The notes: a model not told the origin generated them from the sequence alone. A DNA stretch of 64,000 bases from Sphingopyxis sp. Root154 (GCF_001427105.1 NZ_LMGI01000001.1:1054001-1118000), one strand, 5' to 3'; shown: positions 43,419 through 52,752, numbered from the stretch's first letter. Made by a program: numbers and translations.

Positions 43419-44041
43419 ACTCCGACCAGCGCTGCAAAAAGGCGAGATGGTTTCGCTGGTCGCTGGCCTTCTTGCTGATTGCAGTCACGCCTTTTCTGTG
43501 GCTCCTCTCGCGCGATGCGTTTCTCATGCTGCGTGCCAGCGACGGCGAAGGCGAAGTGGCGGCGCGCGGGATACTGGTCGAGCGCTTCCAACAAACCATC
43601 GAGAACTCGAAGGTCGCTCGCAATACGCGAACGCCCATGCGCCTTACGATGCTTCTCGATCCCGACTGTTTTATCATTGATGGAGCAAGGCTTCGCGTCA
43701 GCGCTACACCACCGACCGCATCCAGTCTGCGTGAAGGCAAATTGCCATCATTCGACGAACTCTTCTTCGAGCATCGATCCTTGGCTGAGCGGCAAACCGC
43801 AAAGTTCGCAGCATACAAGAATATCTCGGAAAACTTTTCGACGGGGGAGCTTTCCCTGTTCAACGCCTGCATGGCGGCGACCCCTTTTGCCGCATGGTGT
43901 GAAGAACGCGTAGCCGCGCGACTGGATCACGGATACGATCGGGCGCTCGCCGACGTAACGGCCTTCTTCGGCACCAAACTCCCGCTGGCTCATGAAAAAG
44001 GCCGTTATTGCTACACGATGCCAGCTCGGATCGGCGAGTGA
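43415..44041 (+). CDS. Membrane-anchored unknown protein inserted between proA and nadD
   Basis: I do not recognise the family. A TTG at 43415 overlaps the proA stop (TTGA) and gives 208 residues; an ATG at 43382 would overlap proA by 37 bases. The N-terminus has basic residues then one hydrophobic segment (WSLAFLLIAVTPFLWLL), so a single-pass, mostly periplasmic protein is likely. The C-terminal part has several cysteines (NACMAATPFAAWCEER, GRYCYTM). Third codon positions are clearly less GC-rich than in the flanking genes, which hints at foreign origin. Confidence 0.7.
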   Translation: MNSDQRCKKARWFRWSLAFLLIAVTPFLWLLSRDAFLMLRASDGEGEVAARGILVERFQQTIENSKVARNTRTPMRLTMLLDPDCFIIDGARLRVSATPPTASSLREGKLPSFDELFFEHRSLAERQTAKFAAYKNISENFSTGELSLFNACMAATPFAAWCEERVAARLDHGYDRALADVTAFFGTKLPLAHEKGRYCYTMPARIGE

Positions 44042-44048
44042 AACGCCC

Positions 44049-44702
44049 ATGATCCCCACCGGCCTCCTCGGCGGCAGCTTCAATCCCGCGCATGGCGGGC
44101 ATCGCGCGATCAGTTTGAATGCGATCGACGCGCTCGGCCTCGACGAGCTGTGGTGGCTGGTGTCGCCGGGCAATCCGCTGAAGCCCAAGGCGGGCATGGC
44201 ATCGCTCCCCGCGCGCCTCGGCTCGGCGCAGCGCGCGGCGCGGCGGTCGCCGATTCGCGCGACCGCGATCGAGGCCGAACTCGGCACGCGATACACGATC
44301 GATACGCTCAAAAAGCTTGTCCAACGTTACCCGAACCGGCAGTTTATCTGGATCATGGGGGCCGACAATTTGGTCCAGCTGCCCCAATGGCGCGACTGGC
44401 GGGGGATCGCGCGACTCATGCCGATTGCGGTTATCGCGCGTCCGGGCTATAATGACCGCGCCCACGCAAGACGTGCGATGGGTTGGCTTCGGCGCTTCGT
44501 CCGGCCCGCGGACCAGAAATTACATTGGACGGACTGGAGACCGCCCGCCCTCGTGTTCCTGCGATTTTCGCCCGATGTGCGATCCGCAACTGCGATACGG
44601 CAGGCCAACCCCCGCTGGTTCGAACGCTATGAAGGCCGCGCCTTGCGCGACCCGCTGACGCGTTCGCGGCTTGTGGACACGAACAGGAAAGGACGCATTT
44701 GA
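44049..44702 (+). CDS. nadD: Nicotinate-nucleotide adenylyltransferase
   Basis: Joins nicotinate mononucleotide with ATP to form deamido-NAD. The 217 residues have the nucleotidyltransferase motif GGSFNPAHGGHRAIS, the loop VSPGNPLKPK and the second motif block FIWIMGADNLVQLPQWRDW. ATG 44049 is chosen since the frame upstream lacks family sequence. Its stop overlaps the TTG start of rsfS. Confidence 0.95.
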   Translation: MIPTGLLGGSFNPAHGGHRAISLNAIDALGLDELWWLVSPGNPLKPKAGMASLPARLGSAQRAARRSPIRATAIEAELGTRYTIDTLKKLVQRYPNRQFIWIMGADNLVQLPQWRDWRGIARLMPIAVIARPGYNDRAHARRAMGWLRRFVRPADQKLHWTDWRPPALVFLRFSPDVRSATAIRQANPRWFERYEGRALRDPLTRSRLVDTNRKGRI

Positions 44703-45097
44703 TCTCCGCAACCCAGGATGCCGCCAATGGCGCCGCATCCGCCAACGACAATGTGGACACGCTCCACGCACTGATCCTCCACCAGCTGGATGAGGACCAG
44801 GCCCAGGAAACCATTTCCATCCCGCTTGCCGGCAAAAGCAGCATCGCCGATCATATGGTGATCGCGAGCGGCCGGTCGACGCGCCATGTCTCGGCCATTG
44901 CCGAGAAACTGGCACAGCGGATCAAGCAGGAAGCGGGCCGCCAGGTTCGCGTCGAAGGACTGCCCAATGCCGATTGGGTGCTGCTCGATGCGGGCGATGT
45001 CATCGTCCACCTGTTCCGTCCCGAGGTGCGCAGCTTCTATAACCTCGAGCGCATGTGGTCGTTCGGCGACGCGCCGCCGGTTACTGCTGCAAATTGA
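44699..45097 (+). CDS. rsfS: Ribosome silencing factor RsfS
   Basis: Binds ribosomal protein L14 and blocks subunit joining when nutrients are short. The 132 residues carry IADHMVIASGRSTRHVSAIAEK and the C-terminal GDVIVHLFRPEVRSFYNLERMW, the DUF143 hallmark. The start is TTG 44699, four-base overlap with nadD, preceded by a strong AGGAAAGGA at 44686-44694. nadD-rsfS-rlmH is a widely conserved set. Confidence 0.94.
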   Translation: MISATQDAANGAASANDNVDTLHALILHQLDEDQAQETISIPLAGKSSIADHMVIASGRSTRHVSAIAEKLAQRIKQEAGRQVRVEGLPNADWVLLDAGDVIVHLFRPEVRSFYNLERMWSFGDAPPVTAAN

Positions 45098-45130
45098 CGT
45101 CCGCCCCGCCTACCGGCTAGGCGGACGCTC

Positions 45131-45559
45131 ATGTTGCTGCACATCATCGCGCGCGGGCGCATCGGGCGCGGGCCCGAGGCCGAGCTGGTCGAGCGCTATA
45201 TGAAGCGCGTGACCTGGGCGCAGAAGATTTCGGAGCTTCCCGATACGGGCGGCCGCATGCCCGCCGCGGTGGAGAATAGCCGCACCATCTTGCTCGACGA
45301 GGGCGGCGACCAGATGTCGTCGCTCGAATTTGCCAAATTGCTCGAAAAATGGCGCGACGGCGGGGTGCGCGAGGCGCGCTTCTGCCTCGGCGCCGCCGAT
45401 GGCTTCACGCCCGAGGAGCGCGAGGGCGCCGACAAGGTCATCGCCTTTGGCCGCGCGACCTGGCCGCATCTGATGGCCCGCGCGATGCTCGCCGAGCAAT
45501 TGTGGCGCGCGACGAGCATCGTCGCGAACCACCCCTATCATCGTGAGGGCCGCCAGTGA
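45131..45559 (+). CDS. rlmH: 23S rRNA pseudouridine-1915 N3-methyltransferase
   Basis: SPOUT methyltransferase acting on helix 69 of 23S rRNA. The 142 residues are near the usual 155 and show ILLDEGGDQMSSLEFA, the SAM-binding FCLGAADGF and the terminal NHPYHREGRQ. Its stop overlaps the GTG start of the next gene by 4 bases. Confidence 0.95.
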   Translation: MLLHIIARGRIGRGPEAELVERYMKRVTWAQKISELPDTGGRMPAAVENSRTILLDEGGDQMSSLEFAKLLEKWRDGGVREARFCLGAADGFTPEEREGADKVIAFGRATWPHLMARAMLAEQLWRATSIVANHPYHREGRQ

Positions 45560-46770
45560 GGCGCGCGCTTGCCGCCTTGGCTATCATCGCCGTTTTCGGC
45601 GGCGCGGCGTTTGCGCTGGCGCCTAGCGACGTCTTCGATCCGCAGGCGATTGCGGCGCACGAGCGCACGCAGTTGATCGACGCCAAGCAACAGTCTGCGG
45701 CAGCGATGGCGCGCAGCGCATTGCTCGAAAAACAGGCGGTGGCGGCGGGCAGCGAGGCCGACCGGCTGAAGAAACGCAGCGCCGCGCTCGCCGCACGCAT
45801 CCAGTCGGCCGAGGCCGACATCAGCGCCGGCGAAGCCCGGGTTGCTCTCGTGAGCCGCCGTCTTGGGGGTCAGCGCGCGCGGCTGGCGCAGCAACAACAA
45901 CCCTTGCTCGAACTCGCGGCCTCGCTTCAGCAATTGAGCCGCCAGCCCCCCGTCAGTGTGCTCGCGCAGCCGGGATCGCTGACCGACATGGTGCACGCGC
46001 GCGCGGTGATCGACGCCGCGATGCCGGTGATCGAACGCCGCACCGCCGGGGCACGGCGTGAACTCGGAGCGCTGCAGACGGTGCGGCAGCAGCAGGCGGT
46101 GGCGTTGAAGGCGCTGTCTGCCAGCAAGACGCAGCTCGCGGCGCGCCGCGATGCGCTCACACGGCTCGAAAATGAAGGCCGGCTTCGCTCTCGCGAACTG
46201 ATGAGCAGCGCGCAGCTTGAGGCAGACCGGGCGCTTGGGCTCGGTGAAAAGGCGCGCGACATCGTCGACCTGATGGATTCGCTCGAAGCCGATGGCGCGG
46301 TGCGTGCCGAACTCGCGAAGCTCGCCGGCCCGCTACCGCGCCCGCGCAATCCCGCGGGCAGCGTCACCAGTGCCGCGCCGCTCGCCGCGGAGGAAGCCGA
46401 ATTGGCAGAGGGCGCCTATCGCCTGCCCGTCGTCGGACGCATCGTCGCGGGGCTTGGCGAGGTTAACGAAAGCGGCGTCCGATCGCGCGGCGTCACCATC
46501 GCGGCGCGCCCGGGCGGGCAGGTGGTCGCCCCCGCCCCGGGGCGCGTCGGATTTGCCGGCGATTATCGCGGCTATGGAAAGATCGTGATCATCGACCATG
46601 GCGGCGGCTGGGTGTCGCTGCTTACCGGCATGATCGCGCTGTCGGTCGGAGTCGGCGATACGGTGGACGCAGGGGCGCCGATCGGCCGCGCGGGGTCGGA
46701 CGACAGCCGCATCACCGTCGAGCTCCGCCGTGCCGGCCGTCCCGTCGACATTGTCGCGATGATCGGCTGA
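45556..46770 (+). CDS. EnvC-like murein hydrolase activator with degenerate LytM domain
   Basis: Periplasmic protein of 404 residues. A signal peptide (about 1-22) is followed by a long coiled-coil rich in Ala, Glu, Arg and Gln (about 35-240), and a C-terminal LytM/M23 domain. The expected zinc ligands are gone: the first His/Asp site reads SRGVTIAARPG and the HLHFE strand reads RITVELRRAG, while the structural DHGGGWVSLL remains. So it should activate amidases in cell separation rather than cut murein, as EnvC does. GTG start 45556 overlaps rlmH. Confidence 0.88.
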   Translation: MRRALAALAIIAVFGGAAFALAPSDVFDPQAIAAHERTQLIDAKQQSAAAMARSALLEKQAVAAGSEADRLKKRSAALAARIQSAEADISAGEARVALVSRRLGGQRARLAQQQQPLLELAASLQQLSRQPPVSVLAQPGSLTDMVHARAVIDAAMPVIERRTAGARRELGALQTVRQQQAVALKALSASKTQLAARRDALTRLENEGRLRSRELMSSAQLEADRALGLGEKARDIVDLMDSLEADGAVRAELAKLAGPLPRPRNPAGSVTSAAPLAAEEAELAEGAYRLPVVGRIVAGLGEVNESGVRSRGVTIAARPGGQVVAPAPGRVGFAGDYRGYGKIVIIDHGGGWVSLLTGMIALSVGVGDTVDAGAPIGRAGSDDSRITVELRRAGRPVDIVAMIG

Positions 46771-46904
46771 GCGGTACCGTTAATCGCCCGTTCGGCCGCT
46801 GTCTCGCATAGGGATGCACCGCTTGACGCCCGCAGATTTGCGTAGGAGGATGGCGTGCCGGGGATTATAAGGCGGGATTGTTCTCGCGTGACTGAAAGAC
46901 GCCC

Positions 46905-48317
46905 ATGACCGAATCGACCAAGACCGCCGTGTCCGGAACCTCTTCGTCCCCACGGCGCCGCTTCGCCTTGTGGCAGGGCGCCGCCGCGCTCTCGACGCTG
47001 GCGCTCGTTCCGCTCGCGACCGGCGCGATGGCGACCGTCGATTCGAAGACGCAGGAAGAAATTTCGCGCTTCATGGACGTCTATCTCGAGGTCAAATCCA
47101 ACTATGTCGAACCGGTCGACGATTCGAAGCTGATCGAAGGCGCGATCAACGGCATGCTCGCCAGCCTCGACCCGCATTCGGGCTATCTCGACGCGCGCGG
47201 CTTTTCGAACCTGCGCACGCAGACCGATGGCGAATATGGCGGGCTGGGCCTGTCGGTGACGATGGAAGACGGCGTGGTGAAGGTCATCGCGCCGACCGCC
47301 GACACCCCGGCCGACAAGGCGGGGATCAAGGCGGGCGATTATATCACGCACATCAACAAGGAACTGATTTTCGGCCTGACGCTCGACGAGGCGGTCGAAC
47401 AGATGCGCGGGCGTCCGGGCACCGAGATCGGGATCACCGTCGTCCGCGAAGGCCAGGACAAGCCGATCGAAATGACGCTGACGCGCGAAATCATCGACCT
47501 GAAGCCCGTGAAGTGGGAAGTCAGCGGCGATGTCGGCGTGCTCACCGTGACCAGCTTCTCGGCCGACGCGACGACCGACCTCAAGGCCGCGATGATGGCG
47601 GTTGAAAAATCGCTCGGCAAGAAACCGCGCGGCTGGATCCTCGACCTCCGCTCGAACCCCGGCGGGCTGCTCGACGAAGCCGTCGGGATCAGCGACCTGT
47701 TCCTCGAACGCGGCGAGATCGTTTCGCAGCGCGGCCGCAAGAAGGGCGATATCGAACGCTATTTCGCCGAACCCGGCGACCTCGCCGGCGGCGCGCCGGT
47801 CGTCGTGCTGATCGACTCGGGATCGGCCTCCGCCTCCGAAATCGTCGCGGGCGCGTTGCAAGACCAGCACCGCGCGGTCGTGATGGGCGAACGCAGCTTC
47901 GGCAAGGGATCGGTGCAGACCGTCCTGCCGCTGACCGACACCACCGCGCTGCGCCTGACCACCGCGCGTTATTACACGCCGTCGGGCCGCAGCGTGCAGG
48001 AAGGCGGGATCGAACCCGATATCCGCGTGCCGCAAATTTCGGATCCTGACTATGCCTCGCGGCCGAAGTTCCGCGAGAGCGACCTGCGCCGCCACCTCGT
48101 CAACGAAAAGAAGGTCGACAACGGCCTGCTCGAAAAAGACGAAAAGGCCGATCCGCGCTTCACCGCGACCGCCGCCGACCTGAAAGCGAAGGGCATCGAG
48201 GACTTCCAGCTGCATTATGCGCTGCAGACGATCGGGCGTATCAACCCGATGGCACCGCGCATGGCGCAGGGCAGCAAGCCGCCGGTCAAGCCCGCCAAGC
48301 CGACCGCACGCAACTAA
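46905..48317 (+). CDS. ctpA: S41 C-terminal processing peptidase (CtpA-like)
   Basis: Periplasmic serine protease with a Ser/Lys dyad that trims envelope proteins and is linked to murein enzyme turnover. The 470 residues have an N-terminal signal/anchor (about 18-45), a PDZ domain (about 105-190) and the S41 core. The nucleophile is S309 in GSASASE and the base is K334 in GERSFGKGSVQ, at the 25-residue spacing seen in Prc. The last ~20 residues are Lys/Pro-rich. It follows the EnvC-like gene by 134 bases, a pairing conserved in alphaproteobacteria. Confidence 0.95.
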   Translation: MTESTKTAVSGTSSSPRRRFALWQGAAALSTLALVPLATGAMATVDSKTQEEISRFMDVYLEVKSNYVEPVDDSKLIEGAINGMLASLDPHSGYLDARGFSNLRTQTDGEYGGLGLSVTMEDGVVKVIAPTADTPADKAGIKAGDYITHINKELIFGLTLDEAVEQMRGRPGTEIGITVVREGQDKPIEMTLTREIIDLKPVKWEVSGDVGVLTVTSFSADATTDLKAAMMAVEKSLGKKPRGWILDLRSNPGGLLDEAVGISDLFLERGEIVSQRGRKKGDIERYFAEPGDLAGGAPVVVLIDSGSASASEIVAGALQDQHRAVVMGERSFGKGSVQTVLPLTDTTALRLTTARYYTPSGRSVQEGGIEPDIRVPQISDPDYASRPKFRESDLRRHLVNEKKVDNGLLEKDEKADPRFTATAADLKAKGIEDFQLHYALQTIGRINPMAPRMAQGSKPPVKPAKPTARN

Positions 48318-48329
48318 GGGGCGCGGGGC

Positions 48330-48812
48330 ATGCTGAACTCGCGGCTTTCCGCGCCCGTCGTCGCGTTTCTCGCGCCGCTCCTGCTCTACGGCGGCGCGCT
48401 CGTGTCGCAATATGGCTTTGGCCTGCACCCGTGTGAGATGTGTTACTGGCAGCGCTGGCCGCATCAGGCTGCAATCCTCTTCGCGCTGCTCGCGCTGCTG
48501 CTGCGCCACAACGACAAGGCGATGCGTGCGCTCACCCTTCTCGCGGCGGTCGCGATCGCGGTGAGCGGCGCGATCGGCATCTTTCACGCCGGGGTCGAAT
48601 ATGGCTTCTGGGAAGGCGTCACGACCTGCGCGACCGGCGCTGCGGGCCCCGTGTCGCTCGATTCGATCATGAACGCGCCGCTGATCCGCTGCGACACCGC
48701 GCAGTGGACGTTGCTGGGCATCTCGCTCGCGGGTTTCAACGCAATCTTCTCGCTGGGCGCGGCCGCGTTCGTCTTGACCTTGCTGCGCCGGAAGACCACA
48801 TCGGCGGCATGA
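48330..48812 (+). CDS. Disulfide bond formation protein B family
   Basis: Inner-membrane quinone reductase reoxidising DsbA-type thiol oxidases. The 160 residues have four hydrophobic segments, the first redox pair in LHPCEMCYWQRWPH and a second pair of cysteines (TTCATG and IRCDTAQW) in the periplasmic loop. It follows ctpA by 12 bases and overlaps coq7 by 4 bases (ATGA). Confidence 0.93.
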   Translation: MLNSRLSAPVVAFLAPLLLYGGALVSQYGFGLHPCEMCYWQRWPHQAAILFALLALLLRHNDKAMRALTLLAAVAIAVSGAIGIFHAGVEYGFWEGVTTCATGAAGPVSLDSIMNAPLIRCDTAQWTLLGISLAGFNAIFSLGAAAFVLTLLRRKTTSAA

Positions 48813-49324
48813 GGAACAAGCGCACCGCATCGATGATCCGCGTCGACCAGGCGGGCGAATATGGCGCAACGCGCATCTACGCCGGCCAACTCGCGGTGAT
48901 GGGCGACCGCCACCCGATGGCGCGCGAGATCGCGCATATGGCCGAACAGGAAGAGCGGCATCGCAAATTCTTCGACGACATGATCGCCAGGCGCGGTGTG
49001 CGCCCGACCGCGCTCCAGCCTTTCTGGAGCGTCGCGGGCTTTGCATTGGGCGCAGTGACCGCCGCGATGGGCCCACGCGCCGCGATGGCGTGCACCGCCG
49101 CGGTCGAGACCGAGATCGATCGTCATTACCAGCACCAGCTCGACGAACTGGGCGACAGCGATCCCGAACTCAGCGCCGCGGTCGACGAATTCCGCGCCGA
49201 GGAACTGGAGCATAAGGAAGCCGCGCTTGCGGCGGGTGCCGAGAGCGCGCCCGGTTACCCGGTCCTGAGCTTTGCGATCCGCGCGGGCTGCCGTGCAGCC
49301 ATCGCGCTGTCGAAACGTATCTGA
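48809..49324 (+). CDS. coq7: Demethoxyubiquinone hydroxylase (Coq7 family)
   Basis: Di-iron enzyme for the C6 hydroxylation in ubiquinone synthesis. The 171 residues hold the ligand motifs in order: DQAGEYGATRIY, EQEERHRKFF, VETEIDRHYQHQ and FRAEELEHKEAAL. ATG 48809 overlaps the dsbB-like stop. Quinone synthesis beside a quinone-dependent DsbB is a sensible neighbour pair but may be chance. Confidence 0.94.
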   Translation: MRNKRTASMIRVDQAGEYGATRIYAGQLAVMGDRHPMAREIAHMAEQEERHRKFFDDMIARRGVRPTALQPFWSVAGFALGAVTAAMGPRAAMACTAAVETEIDRHYQHQLDELGDSDPELSAAVDEFRAEELEHKEAALAAGAESAPGYPVLSFAIRAGCRAAIALSKRI

Positions 49325-49403
49325 TAGAATAACCGCCGGCGCCGTTCACGACGGATGCAGGTAGCGGCTGCCATGCCGCCCGAAACGACAAAGGAAGATC
49401 GAG

Positions 49404-50009
49404 ATGACCCGCCTCCCCCTGTTCGCGCTGATCCTCGCCGGCAGCGCCGCCGCCCTGCCCGCTGCGGCACAGCAAACCGTGGTCGAGGGCGAAAAGGTCA
49501 ATCAGGTCGTCGTCTACGGCGACGACCAATGCCCCAAAGGGGCAGCTGACGAAATTCTGGTCTGCGCGAAGCTTCCCGAAACCGAACGCTATCGCGTTCC
49601 AGAGATGCTCCGCGGCAATCCGCTGGACGTCCGCAACGAAGCCTGGGCGAACAAGGTTGTTGCGGTCGAACGCATTGGCCGCTTTGGCACCGACAGCTGC
49701 TCGCCCACCGGCCTCGGTGGCTTCACCGGCTGTACGCAGGCGCTGGTCGCCGGCGCGAAGGCCGAACGCCAGGCGGCGAACAAGACCGACTGGCAGACGA
49801 TGATCGCCGACGAACGCGCCAAGCGCATCGCGGGCATCGACTCCGCGTCGGACGAAGTCGAAGCCGCGGTGGTCGCCGAGGAACGCGCGCTCGCCGAACG
49901 GCAAAAGGCGGCCGAGGAGCTCGAGCGTCAGGCAAGCGGCCAGGCTCCCGCGCCGACCGCCCCTGACGAAGCCGACGCACAGCCGCTGCCGACCCCGCCG
50001 AAAAACTAA
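49404..50009 (+). CDS. Secreted protein, unknown function
   Basis: The 201 residues begin with a clear signal peptide (LFALILAGSAAALPAAAQQ). The mature part has CPKGAADEILVCAKLPETERYRVPE, a pattern I associate with small sphingomonad secreted proteins, a second Cys pair in DSCSPTGLGGFTGC, then a charged helix (about 130-175) and a Pro-rich end. No enzymatic motif is visible. It stands alone between coq7 and the convergent S9 peptidase. Confidence 0.8.
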   Translation: MTRLPLFALILAGSAAALPAAAQQTVVEGEKVNQVVVYGDDQCPKGAADEILVCAKLPETERYRVPEMLRGNPLDVRNEAWANKVVAVERIGRFGTDSCSPTGLGGFTGCTQALVAGAKAERQAANKTDWQTMIADERAKRIAGIDSASDEVEAAVVAEERALAERQKAAEELERQASGQAPAPTAPDEADAQPLPTPPKN

Positions 50010-50065
50010 GCCGGCTTTCCGGCGAGCGGTCGCGCCCGGCATTCGCCGGAGGGTGACACCCGCCG

Positions 50066-52003
50066 TCAGTTTAACAGATATGTTTGCCAGAAGAGCAGCG
50101 AAGACCAGAATGTGTAGTCCACATTCTCCTTCTTGCCCCACTGGTGCCCCTCGTTCGTCGCCACCAGATGCCAGGCGGTGCCGCCCCCCTTGCGCACCGC
50201 GGCCACGACCTGATCCGCTTCGGACGCAGGCACGCGCGGGTCGTTGGCGCCGGTGACGACAAACAACGGTTTGCGGATGTCGGCAACGCGCGTGAGCGGC
50301 GAGATTTCCGTCAGCTTCCGGCGCTGCGCGGGATCGCGCTCGTCGCCATATTCGACGCGGCGCAGATCGCGGCGATATTCCTGCGTATTCTCCAGGAAGG
50401 TCACGAAGTCGGAGATGGCGACGACGCAGAGGTTCGCGCGCAGCTTGTCGGCGAAATGCGTCGCGGCGGCGTAGCACATATAACCGCCATAGCTGCGCCC
50501 GGTCAGGCCGAAGCGCGACGCGTCGAGCCGCGTGTCCTTGGCGAGGACATCGAGGAACACCCCCATGTCCTTGACGCTGTCCTCGCGCTTGAACGGCCCG
50601 TTGTCGAGCCCGACGAAGCGCTTGCCATAACCGGTCGAGCCGCGGACGTTCGGGTAGAAATAGGCGACCCCCAGCTCATTGACGATATAGTTGGTGCTGC
50701 CGAGATATTCGGGGCGCCACTGGCTTTCCGGCCCGCCGTGGACATGCATGATCAGCGGCCGTTTGCCTGGAAATTTCGCAGGATCGGGGCGATAGAGAAA
50801 GCCCGACATCTCGGTGCCGTCAAAACTCTTGATGCTGACCAGCTCGGGTTCGATGTTGCGCGCGACGTTCAGTCCGCCGGTTTCGCTCTGCGTCCAGCGC
50901 GTCACGGCGAGCGTTTCGGGGTCAATGCTATAGGCATCGGCCGCGCTGCGCGCCGACGTGAAACCGATGCCGATCGCGCCCCACGGTGCGATATCTATAT
51001 GCCCTATGACGCCCGCGGGCAGCGCATCGACCGTGCGCGCCCGGCCGCTCGCGACGTCGAGCACGCGCAGCCGGCTCACGCCCGCCTCATTGACCGCATA
51101 GGCGATGAATCGTCCGTCGCCCGAGATGTCGAATGCCTCGACATCCCATTTTTCCGCCGGGCCGCGCGGCGTGAAGGCGCCGGTCCCGGGATCGAGCGTG
51201 CCGAGGCGCTGCACGTCGCTGCCGGCGTCGCTCGCCACCCAGATCGTGCCGTCGGGCGCGAAGGAGGCGCCGCTGAAAGCGATCTCCTTTGCGTGATTGC
51301 CGACCGGCATCATCTTTCCGCTCGCAAGGTCGAGACGGAACAGATCGGTCTTTTCGACCGACGCCGAGCGCTGGACGAGCGCCCAGCTCTTGTCGGGCGC
51401 GAAACCTGCGACCGACCAGCCGTTGCTGTCGACCTGCCCGGCCAGCCGTGCCGACGCGGGGTCGCGCGGGTTCATGACATAAATATCATTGTCGCGGCCG
51501 TTACGGCGGGTCGAAGTGAACGCGACGAGGCTGCCGTCCTTGCTCCACGCGTCGAGCGAATTGCGGCTCTTGCCGTCGGTCAGCATCGTCAGCCGGCCAT
51601 CCTTTATCGCGAAAATCTGATAAAATTCGCTGCCGCCGATGTCCTTTTCGATCAGCATCACATCGCCGGTCCCGGGCGACCAGCCGCCATGCGAAACCGG
51701 TTCGGCCTCGAAGGTCAGCTGCTCGCGCGCGCCGAGCGGCCGCGTGACGCGGTGAAGCTGTGCCGTGTTACCGAAACGCGTCGCGATGAGCATCGACCGG
51801 TCTGCGGGGTTCCAGCCGACGAAGGCTGCGGTGCGATATTCGAGATAGGGCCGGGTTGCCGCCGCCAGCACCGCGGGCACTTCGGGCACACCGTCGGCGA
51901 CAAGCGCGGCGGGCTTCGGTTCGGCGGCCGGCGCCTCTTCCCCGGCGGCCAGCGCAGGGGCAAAGGGCAAGGCAAGGGCGGCCAGAACGGCGAGATGACG
52001 CAT
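50066..52003 (-). CDS. S9-family serine peptidase (dipeptidyl/acylaminoacyl-peptidase type)
   Basis: Exported prolyl-oligopeptidase-clan enzyme of 645 residues. Signal peptide about 1-20 (ending APALA), a seven-bladed propeller region (about 50-380), and an alpha/beta-hydrolase domain with the nucleophile in GRSYGGYM, Asp in TGANDPRVP and His in NEGHQWG. It probably works in periplasmic peptide use. Not paralogous in detail to the second S9 enzyme at 57874. Confidence 0.93.
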   Translation of the reverse strand: MRHLAVLAALALPFAPALAAGEEAPAAEPKPAALVADGVPEVPAVLAAATRPYLEYRTAAFVGWNPADRSMLIATRFGNTAQLHRVTRPLGAREQLTFEAEPVSHGGWSPGTGDVMLIEKDIGGSEFYQIFAIKDGRLTMLTDGKSRNSLDAWSKDGSLVAFTSTRRNGRDNDIYVMNPRDPASARLAGQVDSNGWSVAGFAPDKSWALVQRSASVEKTDLFRLDLASGKMMPVGNHAKEIAFSGASFAPDGTIWVASDAGSDVQRLGTLDPGTGAFTPRGPAEKWDVEAFDISGDGRFIAYAVNEAGVSRLRVLDVASGRARTVDALPAGVIGHIDIAPWGAIGIGFTSARSAADAYSIDPETLAVTRWTQSETGGLNVARNIEPELVSIKSFDGTEMSGFLYRPDPAKFPGKRPLIMHVHGGPESQWRPEYLGSTNYIVNELGVAYFYPNVRGSTGYGKRFVGLDNGPFKREDSVKDMGVFLDVLAKDTRLDASRFGLTGRSYGGYMCYAAATHFADKLRANLCVVAISDFVTFLENTQEYRRDLRRVEYGDERDPAQRRKLTEISPLTRVADIRKPLFVVTGANDPRVPASEADQVVAAVRKGGGTAWHLVATNEGHQWGKKENVDYTFWSSLLFWQTYLLN

Positions 52004-52299
52004 GATAGATTTCCCCGGTTTCCTGGAATGGACGGATAGGACCTAGACGCTACCGCCGCCTGCTCCGGAAGCAAGTCGACCAACCGCAGACCCGGCTCGA
52101 CCATTGACCGCATTTATGAGCCGATAAGGCGATGAATATGGCCGTTTTTGCAGTATTTTTGCAGTCTAGCGCGATTCAGTTGCGAATCCGCGCCGAACCG
52201 AGTGCAAAAATTAACGAATCGCTGGCAAGCTGTCTTGACTTGGGAATTTTTGGGGCAAAACGTGCGGTTCTGGGAATCGCCAGCCTAGGGGGCTGTAAC

Positions 52300-52698
52300 A
52301 TGGCATCAGCATTTGGACCGCGCCTATGGAGGCGCACGACCGTCAGTGTGCCGCCGGCACGGAGTCTCGGTCGCCGAATGACGTGGCACGCCGCCGCCGC
52401 GCTCCTCGCTTTTGCCGCCTTGCAGATCTGGCTCGTGATGAGCGCGGTCGCCGCCGGGGCGCCGTCTGCTTTCATCGTCGTGGCGTTGATCATGCTCCTC
52501 GTGCTCGCCCTGCCCGTCGCGCGCTCGACCGAACGGCACTGGTATCGCCTCAGCCGTCAGGCGCTCGCCAGCTGGGGCCTGCATGCGCGCTTCCGCCGCG
52601 ACGTCCGCCGTCTGTGGGTCGCGGCACTCACGCTGCCCTTCCTGTGGATCAGCGGCGCGATGGCCGCCACCGACGCCATCGCGAAGATCGCGAACTGA
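52300..52698 (+). CDS. Small membrane protein, unknown function
   Basis: The 132 residues have two hydrophobic segments near 30-75 and one near 105-122, with a highly basic N-terminus and a basic stretch WYRLSRQALASWGLHARFRRD between them. ATG 52300, after GGGGG, is preferred over longer in-frame starts because the 296 bases upstream are AT-rich and not GC3-biased. It is followed after 54 bases by pmbA. I do not recognise a family. Confidence 0.65.
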   Translation: MASAFGPRLWRRTTVSVPPARSLGRRMTWHAAAALLAFAALQIWLVMSAVAAGAPSAFIVVALIMLLVLALPVARSTERHWYRLSRQALASWGLHARFRRDVRRLWVAALTLPFLWISGAMAATDAIAKIAN

Positions 52699-52752
52699 CC
52701 CTTTTTCAGCGCTGGTTTTGATTTTTTGCCGCGCGCCGTATAGGGCGCGGCC

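Noticed and set aside
50084-52039. Open frame of 651 codons on the plus strand
   Set aside because: Antisense to the S9 peptidase, which has a full catalytic triad.
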